A DNA stretch of 64,000 bases from Blastococcus saxobsidens DD2 (GCF_000284015.1 NC_016943.1:2087541-2151540), one strand, 5' to 3'. Counted from the first letter of the stretch, positions 25,047 to 35,792 are shown. The notes: a model not told the origin generated them from the sequence alone. Made by a program: numbers and translations.

Positions 25047-26438
25047 GTGATCCCGCTGACCGTGGCCGAGGTGGCCGAGCTGACCGGTGGCCGCCTCCAC
25101 GGCGCGCCGTCCGGCGCCGTGACCGGCACGGTGACCCTGGACTCCCGCACGGTCGCCGCCGGGGACCTGTTCGTCGCCGTGGCGGGGGAGCGGGCCGACG
25201 GCCACGACTTCCTGGACGCCGCCGCCGCCGCCGGCGCCGTGGCCGCGCTGGCCAGCCGGCCCGACCCCGCGCTGCCGTGCGTCGTGGTCGACGACCCGGT
25301 CGTCGCGCTGGGCCGGCTCGCGGCCGGGGTGCACGGGCGGCTGACCGGTGCCGGCCTGCGGACGCTGGCCATCACCGGCTCCTCGGGCAAGACCTCGACC
25401 AAGGACCTCCTGGGCCAGGTGCTGGCCACGGCCGGCGCCACGGTCAGCCCGCCGGGGTCCTACAACAACGACATCGGGCTGCCCCTGACCGTCCTGTCGG
25501 CCGACGCGGACACCCGGTTCCTGGTCCTCGAGATGGGCTCGCGCGGCCCCGGGCACATCGCCCGGCTGTGCCGGGTGGCCCGGCCGCAGGTCGGCGTGGT
25601 CCTCAACGTGGGCTCGGCCCACCTCGGTGAGTTCGGCAGTCCCGACGGGATCGCGCAGGCCAAGGGTGAACTGGTCGAGGCGCTGCCCGCCGACGGCACC
25701 GCGGTGCTCAACTCCGACGACCCGAGGGTCCTGGGCATGGCGTCGCGCACCCGGGCCCGCGTGCTGCGGACCGGCCGGGGGGCGGAGGCCGACGTCCGCG
25801 CGGTCGACGTCTCGCTGGACGACGCGGCCCGACCCCGGTTCACGCTGGTGAGCGGCGGGGAACTCCACCCGGTCGCGCTGCGCGTGGTGGGGGAGCACCA
25901 GGTGGCCAACGCGCTGTCGGCGGCCGGCGCAGCGCTGGCCGCCGGCATGGCGCCCGCCGACGTGGCCGCGGCGCTGTCCGCGGCGCAGTCCCGCAGCCGC
26001 TGGCGCATGGAGGTGGACCGGCGGGCCGACGGGGTCACGGTCGTCAACGACGCCTACAACGCCAACCCCGAGTCGATGCGGGCCGCGCTGGCCGCGCTGG
26101 CGGGCCTGACCGGGGAGCGCCGGATCGCCGTCCTGGGCGGGATGGCCGAGCTGGGCCCCGACGCGGCTGCGGAGCACGAGCGGCTCGGCCGCGACGCCGT
26201 GGCCGCGGGTGCCGACCTGGTCGTTGCCGTGGGCGCCGATGCGGTAGGCATAGCGGAGGGCGCCTCCGCCGCGGGGCGGCGCGCAGGAGAGGAGTCGGTG
26301 CACGTGCCGGACCGGGGCGCTGCCCTAGCGTGGCTGTCGGAGGTGCTCCGGCCGGGGGACGTCGTCCTCGTCAAGGCCAGCCGCTCCTACGGCCTGGAGC
26401 TGCTCGCGGCCGACCTGCTGGGCGGGGCCGCCCAGTGA
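25047..26438 (+). CDS. murF: UDP-MurNAc-tripeptide:D-Ala-D-Ala ligase
   Basis: A 463-aa MurF that adds D-Ala-D-Ala to complete the pentapeptide. N-terminal substrate domain LTVAEVAELTGGRLHG and DSRTVAAGDLFVAVAGERADGH are typical. The ATP loop is TGSSGKTST (110-118), and GSYNNDIGLPLT, the middle-domain MGSRGPGHIARLC and VVNDAYNANPESM are all present. GAGGAGAA precedes GTG 25047. The stop overlaps the mraY GTG. Confidence 0.95.
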   Translation: MIPLTVAEVAELTGGRLHGAPSGAVTGTVTLDSRTVAAGDLFVAVAGERADGHDFLDAAAAAGAVAALASRPDPALPCVVVDDPVVALGRLAAGVHGRLTGAGLRTLAITGSSGKTSTKDLLGQVLATAGATVSPPGSYNNDIGLPLTVLSADADTRFLVLEMGSRGPGHIARLCRVARPQVGVVLNVGSAHLGEFGSPDGIAQAKGELVEALPADGTAVLNSDDPRVLGMASRTRARVLRTGRGAEADVRAVDVSLDDAARPRFTLVSGGELHPVALRVVGEHQVANALSAAGAALAAGMAPADVAAALSAAQSRSRWRMEVDRRADGVTVVNDAYNANPESMRAALAALAGLTGERRIAVLGGMAELGPDAAAEHERLGRDAVAAGADLVVAVGADAVGIAEGASAAGRRAGEESVHVPDRGAALAWLSEVLRPGDVVLVKASRSYGLELLAADLLGGAAQ

Positions 26439-27511
26439 GGAGCGTCCTCATCGCCGCCGCCGTCGGCCTGATGATCTCCATCCTGCTGACCCCGCTGGCC
26501 ATCCGGGCGTTCCGCCGCCAGGGGCTGGGCCAGGAGATCCGCGACGACGGCCCCGAGAGCCACCTGTCGAAGAAGGGCACGCCCACCATGGGCGGCACCG
26601 TCATCGTCGGCGCCACGGTGGGCGGCTATCTCGCCGCGCACCTGGCGTTCGTCGGCGCGGACAACTGGGGCTTCAGCGCCACCGGCGTGCTGCTGCTGTT
26701 CCTGATGGTGGGCATGGGGACGGTCGGGTTCCTCGACGACTACCTCAAGATCCGGTACCGGCGCAGCCTCGGGCTGAACAAGACCGCCAAGCTGGTGGGA
26801 CAGCTCGTGATCGGCGTGACGTTCGCGGTGCTGGCGATCAACTTCCCCAGCAACGGGATCACCCCGGCGTCCACGGTGGTCTCGTACGTCCGTGACATCG
26901 CCCCGCTGGCCCTGGGCCCGGTCGCGTTCGTGATCCTGGCCTACCTGTTCATCGCCGGGTTCAGCAACGCCGTGAACCTCACCGACGGCCTGGACGGGCT
27001 GGCCGCGGGAGCCTCGGCGATGGTGCTGGCCTCCTACATCGTCATCTCGTTCTGGCAGTTCACCCACGACTGCGCCAACGAGCTGATCGTGGGCTGCTAC
27101 ACCGTCCGCGACCCCCTGGACGTCACGCTGGTCGCCGCCGCCGGCATGGGCGCCTGCCTGGGCTTCCTGTGGTGGAACACCAGCCCGGCGCGGATCTTCA
27201 TGGGCGACACCGGGTCGCTGGCCCTCGGTGGCCTGCTGTCGGGCCTGGCCATCGTCACGCGCACCGAGCTGCTGCTGGTCGTGCTCGGCGGGCTGTTCGT
27301 GGCGGTCACGCTGTCGGTGATCATCCAGGTGGCCTTCTTCCGCGCCACCCGGCGGCGGGTGTTCCGCATGGCGCCGCTGCACCACCACTTCGAGCTGGCC
27401 GGCTGGACGGAGAACACCGTCATCGTCCGGTTCTGGCTGGTCACCGGCATGGCGGTCGCCTTCGGGCTCGGCCTGTTCTACGCCGACTGGCTCAGCTTCG
27501 TGGGCCTGTGA
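26435..27511 (+). CDS. mraY: Phospho-MurNAc-pentapeptide translocase MraY
   Basis: A 358-aa polytopic enzyme that makes lipid I from UDP-MurNAc-pentapeptide and undecaprenyl phosphate. Ten membrane spans alternate with conserved cytoplasmic loops: SHLSKKGTPTMGG, FLDDYLK (Asp101, Asp102), NLTDGLDGLA (181-190), FMGDTGSLALGG and PLHHHFELAGW (His316-318). GTG 26435 overlaps the murF TGA. The frame is open from 26330 but starts there would lie within murF. Confidence 0.96.
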   Translation: MRSVLIAAAVGLMISILLTPLAIRAFRRQGLGQEIRDDGPESHLSKKGTPTMGGTVIVGATVGGYLAAHLAFVGADNWGFSATGVLLLFLMVGMGTVGFLDDYLKIRYRRSLGLNKTAKLVGQLVIGVTFAVLAINFPSNGITPASTVVSYVRDIAPLALGPVAFVILAYLFIAGFSNAVNLTDGLDGLAAGASAMVLASYIVISFWQFTHDCANELIVGCYTVRDPLDVTLVAAAGMGACLGFLWWNTSPARIFMGDTGSLALGGLLSGLAIVTRTELLLVVLGGLFVAVTLSVIIQVAFFRATRRRVFRMAPLHHHFELAGWTENTVIVRFWLVTGMAVAFGLGLFYADWLSFVGL

Positions 27512-27636
27512 GCGGACAGGGGCGTGAGCATCTCAGGGAGGCGGCCGGCGACAGGGAGCGAGCATCGCAGCGAGGAACGAGCGAGGAGCGGAGCGCGCCG
27601 CGGGAGCGAACCGGATGGCACCGTGAGCGGACAGGG
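27508..27636. repeat. Insertion between mraY and murD flanked by a 14-bp duplication
   Basis: GTGAGCGGACAGGG occurs at 27508-27521, overlapping the mraY stop, and again at 27623-27636 as the current murD start. The 101 bases between are made of GAGCGAGCATCGCAGCGAGG, GAACGAGCGAGGAGCGGAGC and similar phrases. The simplest reading is that murD originally began with the GTGA overlapping mraY and an element inserted there, duplicating 14 bp. The 115-bp shift is not a multiple of three, so only the second copy is in frame. Confidence 0.6.
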
Positions 27637-29050
27637 CTTCCCGGTCGCCGGCCGCACGGTCCTGGTGGCCGGCCTCGGCGTCTCGGGGGAAGCGGCCGCC
27701 CGCGTGCTGCTCGCGCAGGGCGCCACCGTGCTGCTCACCGACGCCGCCGAGCCGCCGGTCGGAGCCGAGCTGGTCGGCCTGGGCGCCGAGTGGCTGGGCG
27801 AGGTGCGGACCCTGCCCGGCGGCGTGGACCTGGTGGTCACCTCGCCCGGCTGGCGGCCCGACGCGCCGCTGCTCGTCGACGCCGCCGCCCGCGGCGTCGA
27901 GGTGATCGGCGAGCCGGAGCTGGCCTGGCGGCTGCGCATCCCCGGCCCCGACGGGGTGCCGGCGCCCTGGCTCGCGGTCACCGGGACGAACGGCAAGACC
28001 ACCACGGTGACGATGCTGGCGGCGATCCTGAGCGCGGCCGGTCGCCGGGCGGTGGCGGCGGGCAACGTCGGCCGCCCGCTGGTCGAGGTGGTCACCGCGC
28101 GGGACGACGACGGCGCCGCTGCCTTCGACGTCGTCGCCGTCGAGCTCTCCAGCTTCCAGCTGCACTGGTCCTCCTCGCTGGCCCCGGCCGCGGCAGCGGT
28201 GCTCAACGTCGCCGACGACCACACCGACTGGCACGGGTCCTTCGCCGCGTACCGCGACGCGAAGGCCCGCATCCTCGAGCGGTCGCCGGTGGCCGTGGCC
28301 GACGCCGGCGACCCGGTGGCCTCGGCGGTCGTGGCCGCCCATCCGCGACCGGTCACCGTCACCCTGGGCGAACCGGCCCCCGGGCAGCTCGGCGTGCGCG
28401 CCGGGGCGCTGGTCGACCGCGCCTTCGCCGACGACCCGGCCGGCGAGGTGCTCCTCGAACGCTCCGACCTGCCGGTGCCGGGGCCGCACAACACGGTCAA
28501 CGCGCTCGCCGCCGCGGCGCTGGCCCGCGCGGTCGGGGTGCCCGCGGAGGCGGTCGCCCGCGGTCTCTCCGGGTTCCGTGGCGGCGCGCACCGCAACGCC
28601 CTCGTCGCCACGGTGGACGGGGTGGACTACGTCGACGACAGCAAGGCGACCAACCCGCACGCCGCCGGCGCCTCCCTGGCCGCGTACCCGCGGGTCGTCT
28701 GGATCGCCGGGGGGCTGCTCAAGGGCGCCGACGTCGATCCGCTGGTGGCGGACGCCGCCCCGCGGCTGGCCGGGGCGGTGCTGCTGGGCCGGGATCGGGC
28801 GGTGGTGGCGCATTCGCTGGCGCGACACGCGCCGTCGGTCCCCGTGGTGGAGGTGGCCAGCGGGAACGATGAGGCGATGGACGCCGAGACGACGATGACC
28901 CGGGTCGTCGCCGCCGCGGCGGGGCTGGCCCGGCCGGGGGACACGGTGCTGCTGGCGCCGGCCGCGGCCTCCATGGACGTCTTCCGCGACTACGGGCACC
29001 GCGGGCGCGCCTTCGCCGATGCGGTGCGGGCGCTCGGGGGGCGCGCGTGA
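27623..29050 (+). CDS. murD: UDP-MurNAc-L-Ala:D-Glu ligase
   Basis: A 475-aa MurD adding D-Glu to UDP-MurNAc-L-Ala. The N-terminal Rossmann-like domain has [18 protein letters not shown], the ATP loop is [10 protein letters not shown] (119-128), and ELSSFQL, the middle-domain [12 protein letters not shown] and C-terminal [12 protein letters not shown] are diagnostic. GTG 27623 starts homology immediately after the inserted repeat. The 3' end overlaps ftsW by GTGA. Confidence 0.95.
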   Translation: MSGQGFPVAGRTVLVAGLGVSGEAAARVLLAQGATVLLTDAAEPPVGAELVGLGAEWLGEVRTLPGGVDLVVTSPGWRPDAPLLVDAAARGVEVIGEPELAWRLRIPGPDGVPAPWLAVTGTNGKTTTVTMLAAILSAAGRRAVAAGNVGRPLVEVVTARDDDGAAAFDVVAVELSSFQLHWSSSLAPAAAAVLNVADDHTDWHGSFAAYRDAKARILERSPVAVADAGDPVASAVVAAHPRPVTVTLGEPAPGQLGVRAGALVDRAFADDPAGEVLLERSDLPVPGPHNTVNALAAAALARAVGVPAEAVARGLSGFRGGAHRNALVATVDGVDYVDDSKATNPHAAGASLAAYPRVVWIAGGLLKGADVDPLVADAAPRLAGAVLLGRDRAVVAHSLARHAPSVPVVEVASGNDEAMDAETTMTRVVAAAAGLARPGDTVLLAPAAASMDVFRDYGHRGRAFADAVRALGGRA

Positions 29051-30573
29051 CCACGACCGAACGACCCGCGCGCGCCTCCCGCTCTCCGCGCGGGCGGGCG
29101 CCGGCCGCCCGGAGACCGCCCCGCCGGCGCTGGTCCGGGCCCGCGTGGCTGGACGGGCCGATGACCAGCTGCCACCTGGTGCTGGGCGCCGCCGGGCTGC
29201 TGCTCCTCATCGGCCTGGTCATGGTCTTCTCCGCCTCCGCCATCGAGGCCGCCCTGGCCGACGAGCCGGCGTGGGCTCCGGGGGTGAAGCAGCTGGTGCT
29301 GGCCTGCATCGGGCTGGTCGCGATGGGCGTCGCCCTGCGGCTGCCGGTGAGCCTGGTGCGGCGCTGGTCCCCGATCGCGCTGGTCGTCGTCGTCGCCCTG
29401 CTGCTCCTCGTGCTGATCCCGGGCATCGGGCTGGAGCGCAACGGCGCCCGGCAGTGGATCTCGCTGGGCGTGACCGACTTCCAGCCGTCGGAGCTGGGGA
29501 AGCTGGTCTTCGCGCTGTGGGGTGCGCACGTGCTGGCCCTGCGCGAGCGCTACCTGACGACGAGCTCGCTGCTGGTGCCGGTGCTGCCGGTCTTCGCCGT
29601 CCTGTCGCTCCTGCTGATCGCCGAACCGGACTTCGGTGGCACGGTGAGCCTCGGCCTGGTCCTGGTGGGGCTGCTCTGGGCGGGGGGCATGCCGCTGCGC
29701 TGGTTCGGGGCGTTCGCCGGGGCGGCCGGGCTCGCCATGGTGATCATGGTGAAGGCCGCGCCGTACCGCATGGAGCGGATCACCGCGTTCCTCGACCCGT
29801 TCGCCGACCCCACCGACACCGGGTTCCAGGCGATCCGGGGCATGTACGCGCTGGCCACCGGCGGCCTGTGGGGCGTCGGCCTGGGCAACAGCGCGATGAA
29901 GTGGAACATCCTCCCCGAGGCGGAGTCCGACTACATCTTCGCGATCATCGGCGAGGAGCTCGGTTTCCTCGGCTGCCTGGTGGTCGTCACCCTCTACGGC
30001 GTCCTCGCCTACGCCGGCTTCCGGATCGCCCGCCGTTCGGCCGACCGGTTCGTGCAGCTGGCGTGCGTGGCCATCACCGTGTGGCTGATCGGCCAGGCGA
30101 CCATGAACATGGGGTACGTGGTGGGCCTGCTGCCGGTGACCGGCGTGACCCTCCCGCTCATCTCGGCGGGCGGGACCTCGTTGATCCTCACCCTCTTCAT
30201 CGTCGGACTGCTGGCCCGCTTCGCGCTGTCCGAGCCGGCCGCCGTGGAGGCGCTGCGCACCGCCGAGCGCGGCCGGCTGTCCCGGCTGCTGCTGCCGGCC
30301 CCCACCACGGCCGTGGACCAGGTGCGTCCCCGGCGGTTCCCCGGGGAAGCGGTCGACGAGCGGCCGGTCGTGGGCAGCGTGCGCACCCTCCTGCACGCGC
30401 GCGGCACGACCCCGCGGCGGACGCCGGCGCGTACCGAGAACTCCGCGCGCGCCGCGGCTCCGGCGCGGCCACGACCGGCCGCCCGCACCGCTCCGGCGCG
30501 GGGGACCGCCGGTGCCCCGGCGCCGCGGCAGCGTCCCGTCGGCAGCCGGGGCCGTTCGGGAGGCGAGCGATGA
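29047..30573 (+). CDS. ftsW: Septal peptidoglycan glycosyltransferase FtsW (SEDS family)
   Basis: A 508-aa SEDS polymerase that builds septal glycan strands with FtsI. Ten membrane spans lie between about 42 and 395. Signature loops are [43 protein letters not shown], and [15 protein letters not shown]; the catalytic Asp candidate is in [11 protein letters not shown]. The C-terminal 110 residues form a basic Ala/Pro/Arg-rich cytoplasmic tail, longer than in E. coli, as often in actinobacteria where it meets FtsZ or FtsI. Confidence 0.95.
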   Translation: MTTTERPARASRSPRGRAPAARRPPRRRWSGPAWLDGPMTSCHLVLGAAGLLLLIGLVMVFSASAIEAALADEPAWAPGVKQLVLACIGLVAMGVALRLPVSLVRRWSPIALVVVVALLLLVLIPGIGLERNGARQWISLGVTDFQPSELGKLVFALWGAHVLALRERYLTTSSLLVPVLPVFAVLSLLLIAEPDFGGTVSLGLVLVGLLWAGGMPLRWFGAFAGAAGLAMVIMVKAAPYRMERITAFLDPFADPTDTGFQAIRGMYALATGGLWGVGLGNSAMKWNILPEAESDYIFAIIGEELGFLGCLVVVTLYGVLAYAGFRIARRSADRFVQLACVAITVWLIGQATMNMGYVVGLLPVTGVTLPLISAGGTSLILTLFIVGLLARFALSEPAAVEALRTAERGRLSRLLLPAPTTAVDQVRPRRFPGEAVDERPVVGSVRTLLHARGTTPRRTPARTENSARAAAPARPRPAARTAPARGTAGAPAPRQRPVGSRGRSGGER

Positions 30574-31667
30574 ACCGGCCGCTGTCGGTGGTCCTCGCCG
30601 GGGGCGGCACCGGCGGGCACATCGAGCCGATGCTCGCGCTCGCCGATGCCCTCCGCCGGCGCAGCGGCGAGCTGCGGATCACCTGCCTGGGTACCGCCCG
30701 GGGGATGGAGACGCGCCTCGTGCCGGCCCGCGGGTACGACCTGCGCCTGATCCCACCGGTGCCCTTGCCCCGCAAGCCGACCTCGGATCTCCTGCGCGTG
30801 CCCGGGCGGGTGCGCCGCTCGGTGGCCGAGACCCGCGCGCTGCTGCACGAGCTGACCGCCGACGTCGTCGTGGGCTTCGGCGGGTACGTGGCGCTGCCGG
30901 CCTACCTCGCCGCACGGCGGTCGGGCATCCCGGTCGTAGTGCACGAGCAGAATGCGCTGCCGGGCCTGGCCAACCGGATCGGCGCGCGGCTCGCCGCCCG
31001 CGTCGCGGTCACCGCCCCGGGAACGCCGCTGCACCGGGGTGAGCACGTCGGCATGCCGCTGCGCCGGGCGATCTCCTCCCTGGACCGGGCCGCCCGCCGG
31101 GCCGAGGCCCGCACGGAGTTCGGACTGGACGCCGACCTGCCCACGCTGCTGGTCTTCGGCGGCTCGCAGGGGGCCGCCACGCTCAACCGCGCGGCGGTCG
31201 GTGCCGCCGACGCCCTGACCGCCGCGGGTGTCCAGGTGCTGCACGCCCGGGGGCCCAAGAACACCGACGTGACCGTGCCTGCGCGGCCCGCCGGCGGCGC
31301 GCCGTACGTCGTCGTCGACTACCTGGAGTGCATGGAGCTCGCCTACGCCGCCGCCGACCTGGCCCTGTGCCGGTCCGGGGCCGTCACCGTCGCCGAGCTG
31401 TCGGCGGTGGGGCTGCCGGCCGCGTTCGTCCCGCTGCCGATCGGCAACGGCGAGCAGCGGCGCAACGCGCAGCCGGTCCTCGACGCCGGAGGCGGCCTGC
31501 TGGTCGAGGACGCGGAGCTGGACCCGGGGTGGATCGCCGACCGCCTACTGCCCCTGCTCACCGACCCCGCGGCGCTCGCGGGCCTGGCCCGGCACGCCGC
31601 GGCGGCCGGGGTGGCCGACGGCGACGAGCGGCTGGCCGACATCGTCTGCGAGGTGGCGAGGCGATGA
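30570..31667 (+). CDS. murG: UDP-GlcNAc:lipid I GlcNAc transferase MurG
   Basis: A 365-aa GT28 glycosyltransferase that converts lipid I to lipid II on the inner membrane face. The N-terminal G loop is [11 protein letters not shown] (10-20), [15 protein letters not shown] and [13 protein letters not shown] belong to the acceptor domain, and [29 protein letters not shown] and the EQRRNAQ segment to the donor domain. ATG 30570 overlaps the ftsW stop. Confidence 0.95.
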   Translation: MNRPLSVVLAGGGTGGHIEPMLALADALRRRSGELRITCLGTARGMETRLVPARGYDLRLIPPVPLPRKPTSDLLRVPGRVRRSVAETRALLHELTADVVVGFGGYVALPAYLAARRSGIPVVVHEQNALPGLANRIGARLAARVAVTAPGTPLHRGEHVGMPLRRAISSLDRAARRAEARTEFGLDADLPTLLVFGGSQGAATLNRAAVGAADALTAAGVQVLHARGPKNTDVTVPARPAGGAPYVVVDYLECMELAYAAADLALCRSGAVTVAELSAVGLPAAFVPLPIGNGEQRRNAQPVLDAGGGLLVEDAELDPGWIADRLLPLLTDPAALAGLARHAAAAGVADGDERLADIVCEVARR

Positions 31668-33127
31668 GCGCCGAGGACGTCGCGGCCTGGACCGGACCGG
31701 TGCCCTCGCTGCCCGAACTGGGCGCGGTGCACTTCATCGGGATCGGCGGGGCCGGCATGAGCGGGATCGCCCGCATCCTGCTGGCCCGCGGGGTGCAGGT
31801 CTCCGGCAGCGACCGCCGGGACAGCCCCACCCTGCTGGCGCTGCGTGCACTGGGCGCGCGGGTGGAGCTCGGCCACGAGGCAGCGCACCTGCGGGACGCC
31901 GACACCGTGGTCGTCTCCACGGCGATCCGGGCGGACAACCCCGAGCTGGTCGAGGCCCGGACCCGTGGGCTGACGGTGCTGCCCCGTGCCGTGGCCCTCG
32001 CCGCGGTCATGGCCGGCCGGCGCAGCGTCGCCGTCGCCGGCACCCACGGGAAGACCTCCACCACCTCGATGCTGACCGTCGCTGTGCAGGCCTGCGGCGT
32101 GGACGCCTCCTTCGCCATCGGCGGCAACCTCAACGAGTCGGGCAGCAACGCGCACGCCGGGGAGGGGGACGTCTTCGTGGCCGAGGCCGACGAGAGCGAT
32201 CGGTCCTTCCTCCTGCTGTCGCCGTTCGCCGGCATCGTCACCAACGTCGAGGCCGACCACCTCGACAACTACGGCGATCTGGCGGCCGTGGAGGCCGCGT
32301 TCGACCGGTTCCTGCAGACCGTGCAGCCCGACGGCTTCGTGGTGCTGTGCGCCGACGACCCCGGCGCGGCCCGGCTGGCGTCCGTCCCGGGGCCCGCCCG
32401 GGTGCGCACCTACGGCACCGCCGCCGGCGCCGACCTGCGGCTGGTCGGCCTGGAGGTCGGCCGGGAGCACACCAGCTACACCGCGGTCCTGGACGGGGTC
32501 GAGCTCGGCCGGGTGCAGATCCTGGTCCCCGGCGAGCACATGGCGCGCAACAGCGCGGCTGCACTGCTGGCCGGGCTGGAACTGGGCCTCCCCGCGGCCG
32601 GGCTCGTCGACGGGCTCGGGCGGTTCGGTGGCGTGCACCGCCGCTTCGAGCTGAAGGGCGTGGCCGGCGGGGTGCGCGTGTACGACGACTACGCCCACCA
32701 CCCCACCGAGGTCGAGGCCCAGCTGCGGGCGGCCCGCGCGGTCGCGGGGGAGGGGCGGCTCGTCGTCGCCTTCCAGCCGCACCTGTACAGCCGGACCCGT
32801 CAGTTCGCCGACGGATTCGGTGCCGCGCTCGGCCTGGCCGACGAGGTCGTGGTCATGGACGTCTACGGCGCGCGGGAGGACCCCGTGCCCGGGATCACCG
32901 GCGCGATGGTGGCCGACGCGGTGCCGCTGCCGCCCGAGCGGGTGCTGTTCGAGCCGTCGTGGTCGGCGGCCGGTCCCGCGCTCGCCGCCCGGGCCCGTCC
33001 CGGGGACCTGGTCATGACCATGGGTGCCGGTGACGTGTCCATGGTCGGGCCGGAGGTGCTGGACGCCCTGCGCAGCGCGGACGGGCCGGCCGGGGGGAAG
33101 GACGACGCGCCGGACGCCGGCCGGTGA
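31664..33127 (+). CDS. murC: UDP-MurNAc:L-alanine ligase
   Basis: A 487-aa MurC, first Mur ligase of the pathway. [21 protein letters not shown] is the nucleotide-binding N-terminus, [12 protein letters not shown] (126-137) the ATP loop, [12 protein letters not shown] and [13 protein letters not shown] the metal/substrate region and [13 protein letters not shown] the C-terminal domain. ATG 31664 overlaps the murG TGA; the gene overlaps ftsQ by GTGA. Confidence 0.95.
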   Translation: MSAEDVAAWTGPVPSLPELGAVHFIGIGGAGMSGIARILLARGVQVSGSDRRDSPTLLALRALGARVELGHEAAHLRDADTVVVSTAIRADNPELVEARTRGLTVLPRAVALAAVMAGRRSVAVAGTHGKTSTTSMLTVAVQACGVDASFAIGGNLNESGSNAHAGEGDVFVAEADESDRSFLLLSPFAGIVTNVEADHLDNYGDLAAVEAAFDRFLQTVQPDGFVVLCADDPGAARLASVPGPARVRTYGTAAGADLRLVGLEVGREHTSYTAVLDGVELGRVQILVPGEHMARNSAAALLAGLELGLPAAGLVDGLGRFGGVHRRFELKGVAGGVRVYDDYAHHPTEVEAQLRAARAVAGEGRLVVAFQPHLYSRTRQFADGFGAALGLADEVVVMDVYGAREDPVPGITGAMVADAVPLPPERVLFEPSWSAAGPALAARARPGDLVMTMGAGDVSMVGPEVLDALRSADGPAGGKDDAPDAGR

Positions 33128-33924
33128 GCCGGCCCGGCAGCACCACCCGCGACCGGACCGGGACCAGGCGGCGGACCTCCGGGAGCCGCCGTGCCCGGGT
33201 CGCGCCGATCCCTGACCGGCGTCCGTCCCGGCGGACGGTCCGGCGCCGTCGGTCCATCCGGATCGCCACGGCGCTGACCGTGGTCGCGGCGGTGGGCTGG
33301 CTGCTGTGGCTCGGGCCGGTGTTCGCGGTCCGCACGGTGCAGGTCGACGGGACGACCACGCTGTCGGCCGACCAGGTGCGGGAGGCCGCCCAGGTGCCGC
33401 GCGGCGTCCCTCTGCTGCGCGTCGACCTCGGCTCGGTGGAGGACCGGGTCGCCCGGCTCCCGCAGATCCGCGACGTGCAGGCCGCCCGCGGCTGGCCGGA
33501 CCGGATCGTGGTGACCGTGGCCGAGCGGGTCCCCGTGGCCGTCGTCGGTGAGCGCGGCCGGCGGTCGCTGCTCGACGCCGGAGGCGTGCTGTTCGACACC
33601 GTCACAGGGGACGCCCCCCGAGGTGTCGTGCCACTCGACGTGGCCGACCCGGGACCGGAGGATCCCGCCACGACCGCTGGGCTGGCGGCCATCCGCACGC
33701 TGCCCGCCGGGCTGCGCGAGGAGGTGGTCGAGGTGGCCGCTCCCGACCCGCACGACATCAGCCTGACCATGGCCGGCGGGACGGTCGTGCGGTGGGGGAG
33801 CGAGGAGCGGTCGGAGACCAAGGGCACGGTGCTCGTGGCGCTGCTGGACCGGATCCGCGACGGCGAGCTGGACCCGGCCTTGGTCATCGACGTCAGCGCC
33901 CCGGACGCGGTCGTCCTGCGCTAG
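33124..33924 (+). CDS. ftsQ: Divisome protein FtsQ
   Basis: A 266-aa bitopic protein. A 44-residue very basic cytoplasmic part precedes one membrane span (about 46-66). The POTRA domain starts at FAVRTVQVDGTTTLSADQV and the beta domain continues with PQIRDVQAARGWPDRIVVTVAERVP. FtsQ links FtsB/FtsL to the late divisome. It is the last gene before the ftsQ-ftsZ gap. Confidence 0.93.
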   Translation: MSRPGSTTRDRTGTRRRTSGSRRARVAPIPDRRPSRRTVRRRRSIRIATALTVVAAVGWLLWLGPVFAVRTVQVDGTTTLSADQVREAAQVPRGVPLLRVDLGSVEDRVARLPQIRDVQAARGWPDRIVVTVAERVPVAVVGERGRRSLLDAGGVLFDTVTGDAPRGVVPLDVADPGPEDPATTAGLAAIRTLPAGLREEVVEVAAPDPHDISLTMAGGTVVRWGSEERSETKGTVLVALLDRIRDGELDPALVIDVSAPDAVVLR

Positions 33925-33965
33925 TCGTTCTGACCCGCTGCCGCCGCCGCGCCCAGCCCGCCCCA

Positions 33966-34029
33966 CCGGCATAGGAACCTATGCCTACGGTTTGCCGCCG
34001 GGAACCGTATGCATAGGTTCCTATGCCGG
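33966..34029. repeat. Long hairpin in the ftsQ-ftsZ gap (two nested palindromes)
   Basis: Arms 33966-33992 and 34003-34029 pair at 26 of 27 positions around the loop TGCCGCCGGG. Each arm itself contains a near-palindrome: GCATAGGAACCTATGC on the left and GCATAGGTTCCTATGC on the right. AT content is far above its surroundings. The rest of the 33925-34413 gap holds no gene. It could be a terminator/attenuator, a paired repressor site, or a palindromic mobile repeat; no T tract follows it. Confidence 0.75.
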
Positions 34030-34311
34030 AGTCCGGTTCCCGGCTCGGCCGATGCGCCGGTCGCGCACCGTCGTCGTCCGCCTGCGCACCGCCTCCGGCG
34101 GTCCGGGCCGCCGACACGCCGGTCGGTGCGACACGCCCGACACGCACAAGTCGCCGGGATGTTTCTGCTCTCGCCCGGCGGCGGCCGGGACGGTCACGGG
34201 ACGAGACATTTTCGGCGCGAGTCGTCACGCGCGGTGGTGCTCATGTGACCAATGAGTCGCGGGTGTTCGGTGCGATTCGGTCTCACCGACACGCCGACGC
34301 GGAGATGGTGC

Positions 34312-34387
34312 TTGTAGCGCCTCTCCGCGCCCACCTAACTTCACCTCTGTCGACCGAGTTGACATAACTGTAAGGCTGAACTTGAGG
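34312..34387 (+). promoter_or_regulatory. ftsZ promoter region
   Basis: TTGTAG (34312-34317) and TAACTT (34336-34341), spaced 18 bp, make a good vegetative promoter. Further down, TTGACATAACTGTAAGG starts at 34359 in an unusually AT-rich stretch; related sequence is often conserved before actinobacterial ftsZ, so a second, nearer promoter is likely. Several start sites are typical of ftsZ. Confidence 0.5.
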
Positions 34388-34413
34388 ATGAGGGTCCAGT
34401 TGGGGAGCGCCGC

Positions 34414-35718
34414 ATGACACCTCCGCACAACTATCTAGCGGTCATCAAGGTCGTCGGCATCGGCGGCGGCGGGGTGAACGCGGTCAACCGCATGATCGAA
34501 GTCGGCCTCAAGGGGGTCGAGTTCATCGCGATCAACACCGACGCCCAGGCGCTGCTGATGAGCGACGCCGACGTCAAGCTCGACGTCGGCCGGGAGCTCA
34601 CGCGGGGACTCGGCGCCGGTGCACAGCCCGACGTCGGCCGGCAGGCCGCCGAGGACCACCGGGAGGAGATCGAGGAGGTCCTCAAGGGGGCCGACATGGT
34701 CTTCGTGACCGCGGGCGAGGGTGGTGGCACGGGCACCGGTGGCGCCCCTGTGGTCGCCTCCATCGCCCGCAAGCTCGGGGCCCTGACCATCGGTGTGGTC
34801 ACCCGTCCGTTCTCGTTCGAGGGCAAGCGGCGCGCGGTGCAGGCCGAGTCGGGCATCGAGGAGCTGCGCAACGAGTGCGACACGCTCATCGTGATCCCGA
34901 ACGACCGGCTGCTGCAGCTGGGCGACCGGAACGTCAGCGTCATGGACGCGTTCCGCACCGCCGACCAGGTGCTGCTCTCCGGTGTCCAGGGCATCACCGA
35001 CCTGATCACCACGCCCGGCCTGATCAACCTGGACTTCGCCGACGTCAAGTCGGTCATGTCCGGGGCGGGCTCGGCGCTGATGGGCATCGGCAGTGCACGC
35101 GGGGACAACCGTGCCCTGCTGGCCGCCGAGCAGGCGATCGCCAGCCCGCTGCTCGAGGCCTCGATGGAGGGCGCCCACGGCGTCCTGCTGTCGATTTCCG
35201 GCGGGTCGGACCTCGGCCTGTTCGAGATCAACGAGGCGGCCTCGCTGGTGTCCGACGCCGCGCACGCCGACGCCAACATCATCTTCGGCGCGGTGATCGA
35301 CGACGCGCTCGGTGACGAGGTGCGGGTGACGGTCATCGCCGCCGGTTTCGACGGCGGCCGGCCCGGCTCCCGCAAGGAGACGGCCGGTGCGGGGATGGGC
35401 ACCACCTCCGGTCAGCTGTCCACCGGCGGGGCCTCCCCGTTCGCCGCGCACCGCCGTCCGGTGGCACCTCCACCGGTCGCCGCTCCACCGGTAGCGGCGG
35501 CCCCTCCGGCCGCCGCCCAGCCGCCCGAGGCGCCGGTGAGCGGTGAGCGGCTCGCCCAGTCCCCGCCCGGCGCGGCGGCCGGGCGGCCGGCCGCGGGAGG
35601 CGGGCTGACCGTCCCTCCGCTGCCGCCGATCCCCGGCCCCCCGGCGAACGGCCGTCGGCCGCTGTCGAACGAGGACTTCGAGGAGGAGCTGGACATCCCG
35701 GAGTTCCTCAAGGGATAG
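34414..35718 (+). CDS. ftsZ: Cell division GTPase FtsZ
   Basis: A 434-aa tubulin homologue that forms the Z ring. [16 protein letters not shown] binds nucleotide, the tubulin signature GGGTGTG is at 103-109, and the T7 synergy loop is [11 protein letters not shown]. After residue 315 comes a long Ala/Pro linker, then the conserved C-terminal peptide [10 protein letters not shown] that binds SepF and FtsW. QPDVGRQ replaces the usual NPDVG after GAGA. The SD is GGGGAG about 11 bases before ATG 34414. Confidence 0.97.
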   Translation: MTPPHNYLAVIKVVGIGGGGVNAVNRMIEVGLKGVEFIAINTDAQALLMSDADVKLDVGRELTRGLGAGAQPDVGRQAAEDHREEIEEVLKGADMVFVTAGEGGGTGTGGAPVVASIARKLGALTIGVVTRPFSFEGKRRAVQAESGIEELRNECDTLIVIPNDRLLQLGDRNVSVMDAFRTADQVLLSGVQGITDLITTPGLINLDFADVKSVMSGAGSALMGIGSARGDNRALLAAEQAIASPLLEASMEGAHGVLLSISGGSDLGLFEINEAASLVSDAAHADANIIFGAVIDDALGDEVRVTVIAAGFDGGRPGSRKETAGAGMGTTSGQLSTGGASPFAAHRRPVAPPPVAAPPVAAAPPAAAQPPEAPVSGERLAQSPPGAAAGRPAAGGGLTVPPLPPIPGPPANGRRPLSNEDFEEELDIPEFLKG

Positions 35719-35742
35719 CTGGAGCCCTCGACGGACCCCTGC

Positions 35743-35770
35743 TCCCGCCGCGCGCACGCTCGCGGCGGGA
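35743..35770 (+). terminator. Hairpin after ftsZ
   Basis: TCCCGCCGCG (35743-35752) pairs perfectly with CGCGGCGGGA (35761-35770) around an 8-base loop, 25 bases after the ftsZ stop and just before the pgeF -10. Confidence 0.55.
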
Positions 35771-35786
35771 CGCTGCAGCGGGACCG

Positions 35787-35792
35787 TAGGGT
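35787..35792 (+). promoter_or_regulatory. Leaderless-type promoter of pgeF
   Basis: TAGGGT ends 8 bases before ATG 35801 with no SD between, so transcription probably starts at or next to the start codon. Together with the hairpin after ftsZ it separates pgeF from the upstream cluster. Confidence 0.45.

Noticed and set aside
33893-34413. Short ORFs in the ftsQ-ftsZ gap
   Set aside because: All are in different frames over the palindrome and promoter region with no SD or recognisable composition.
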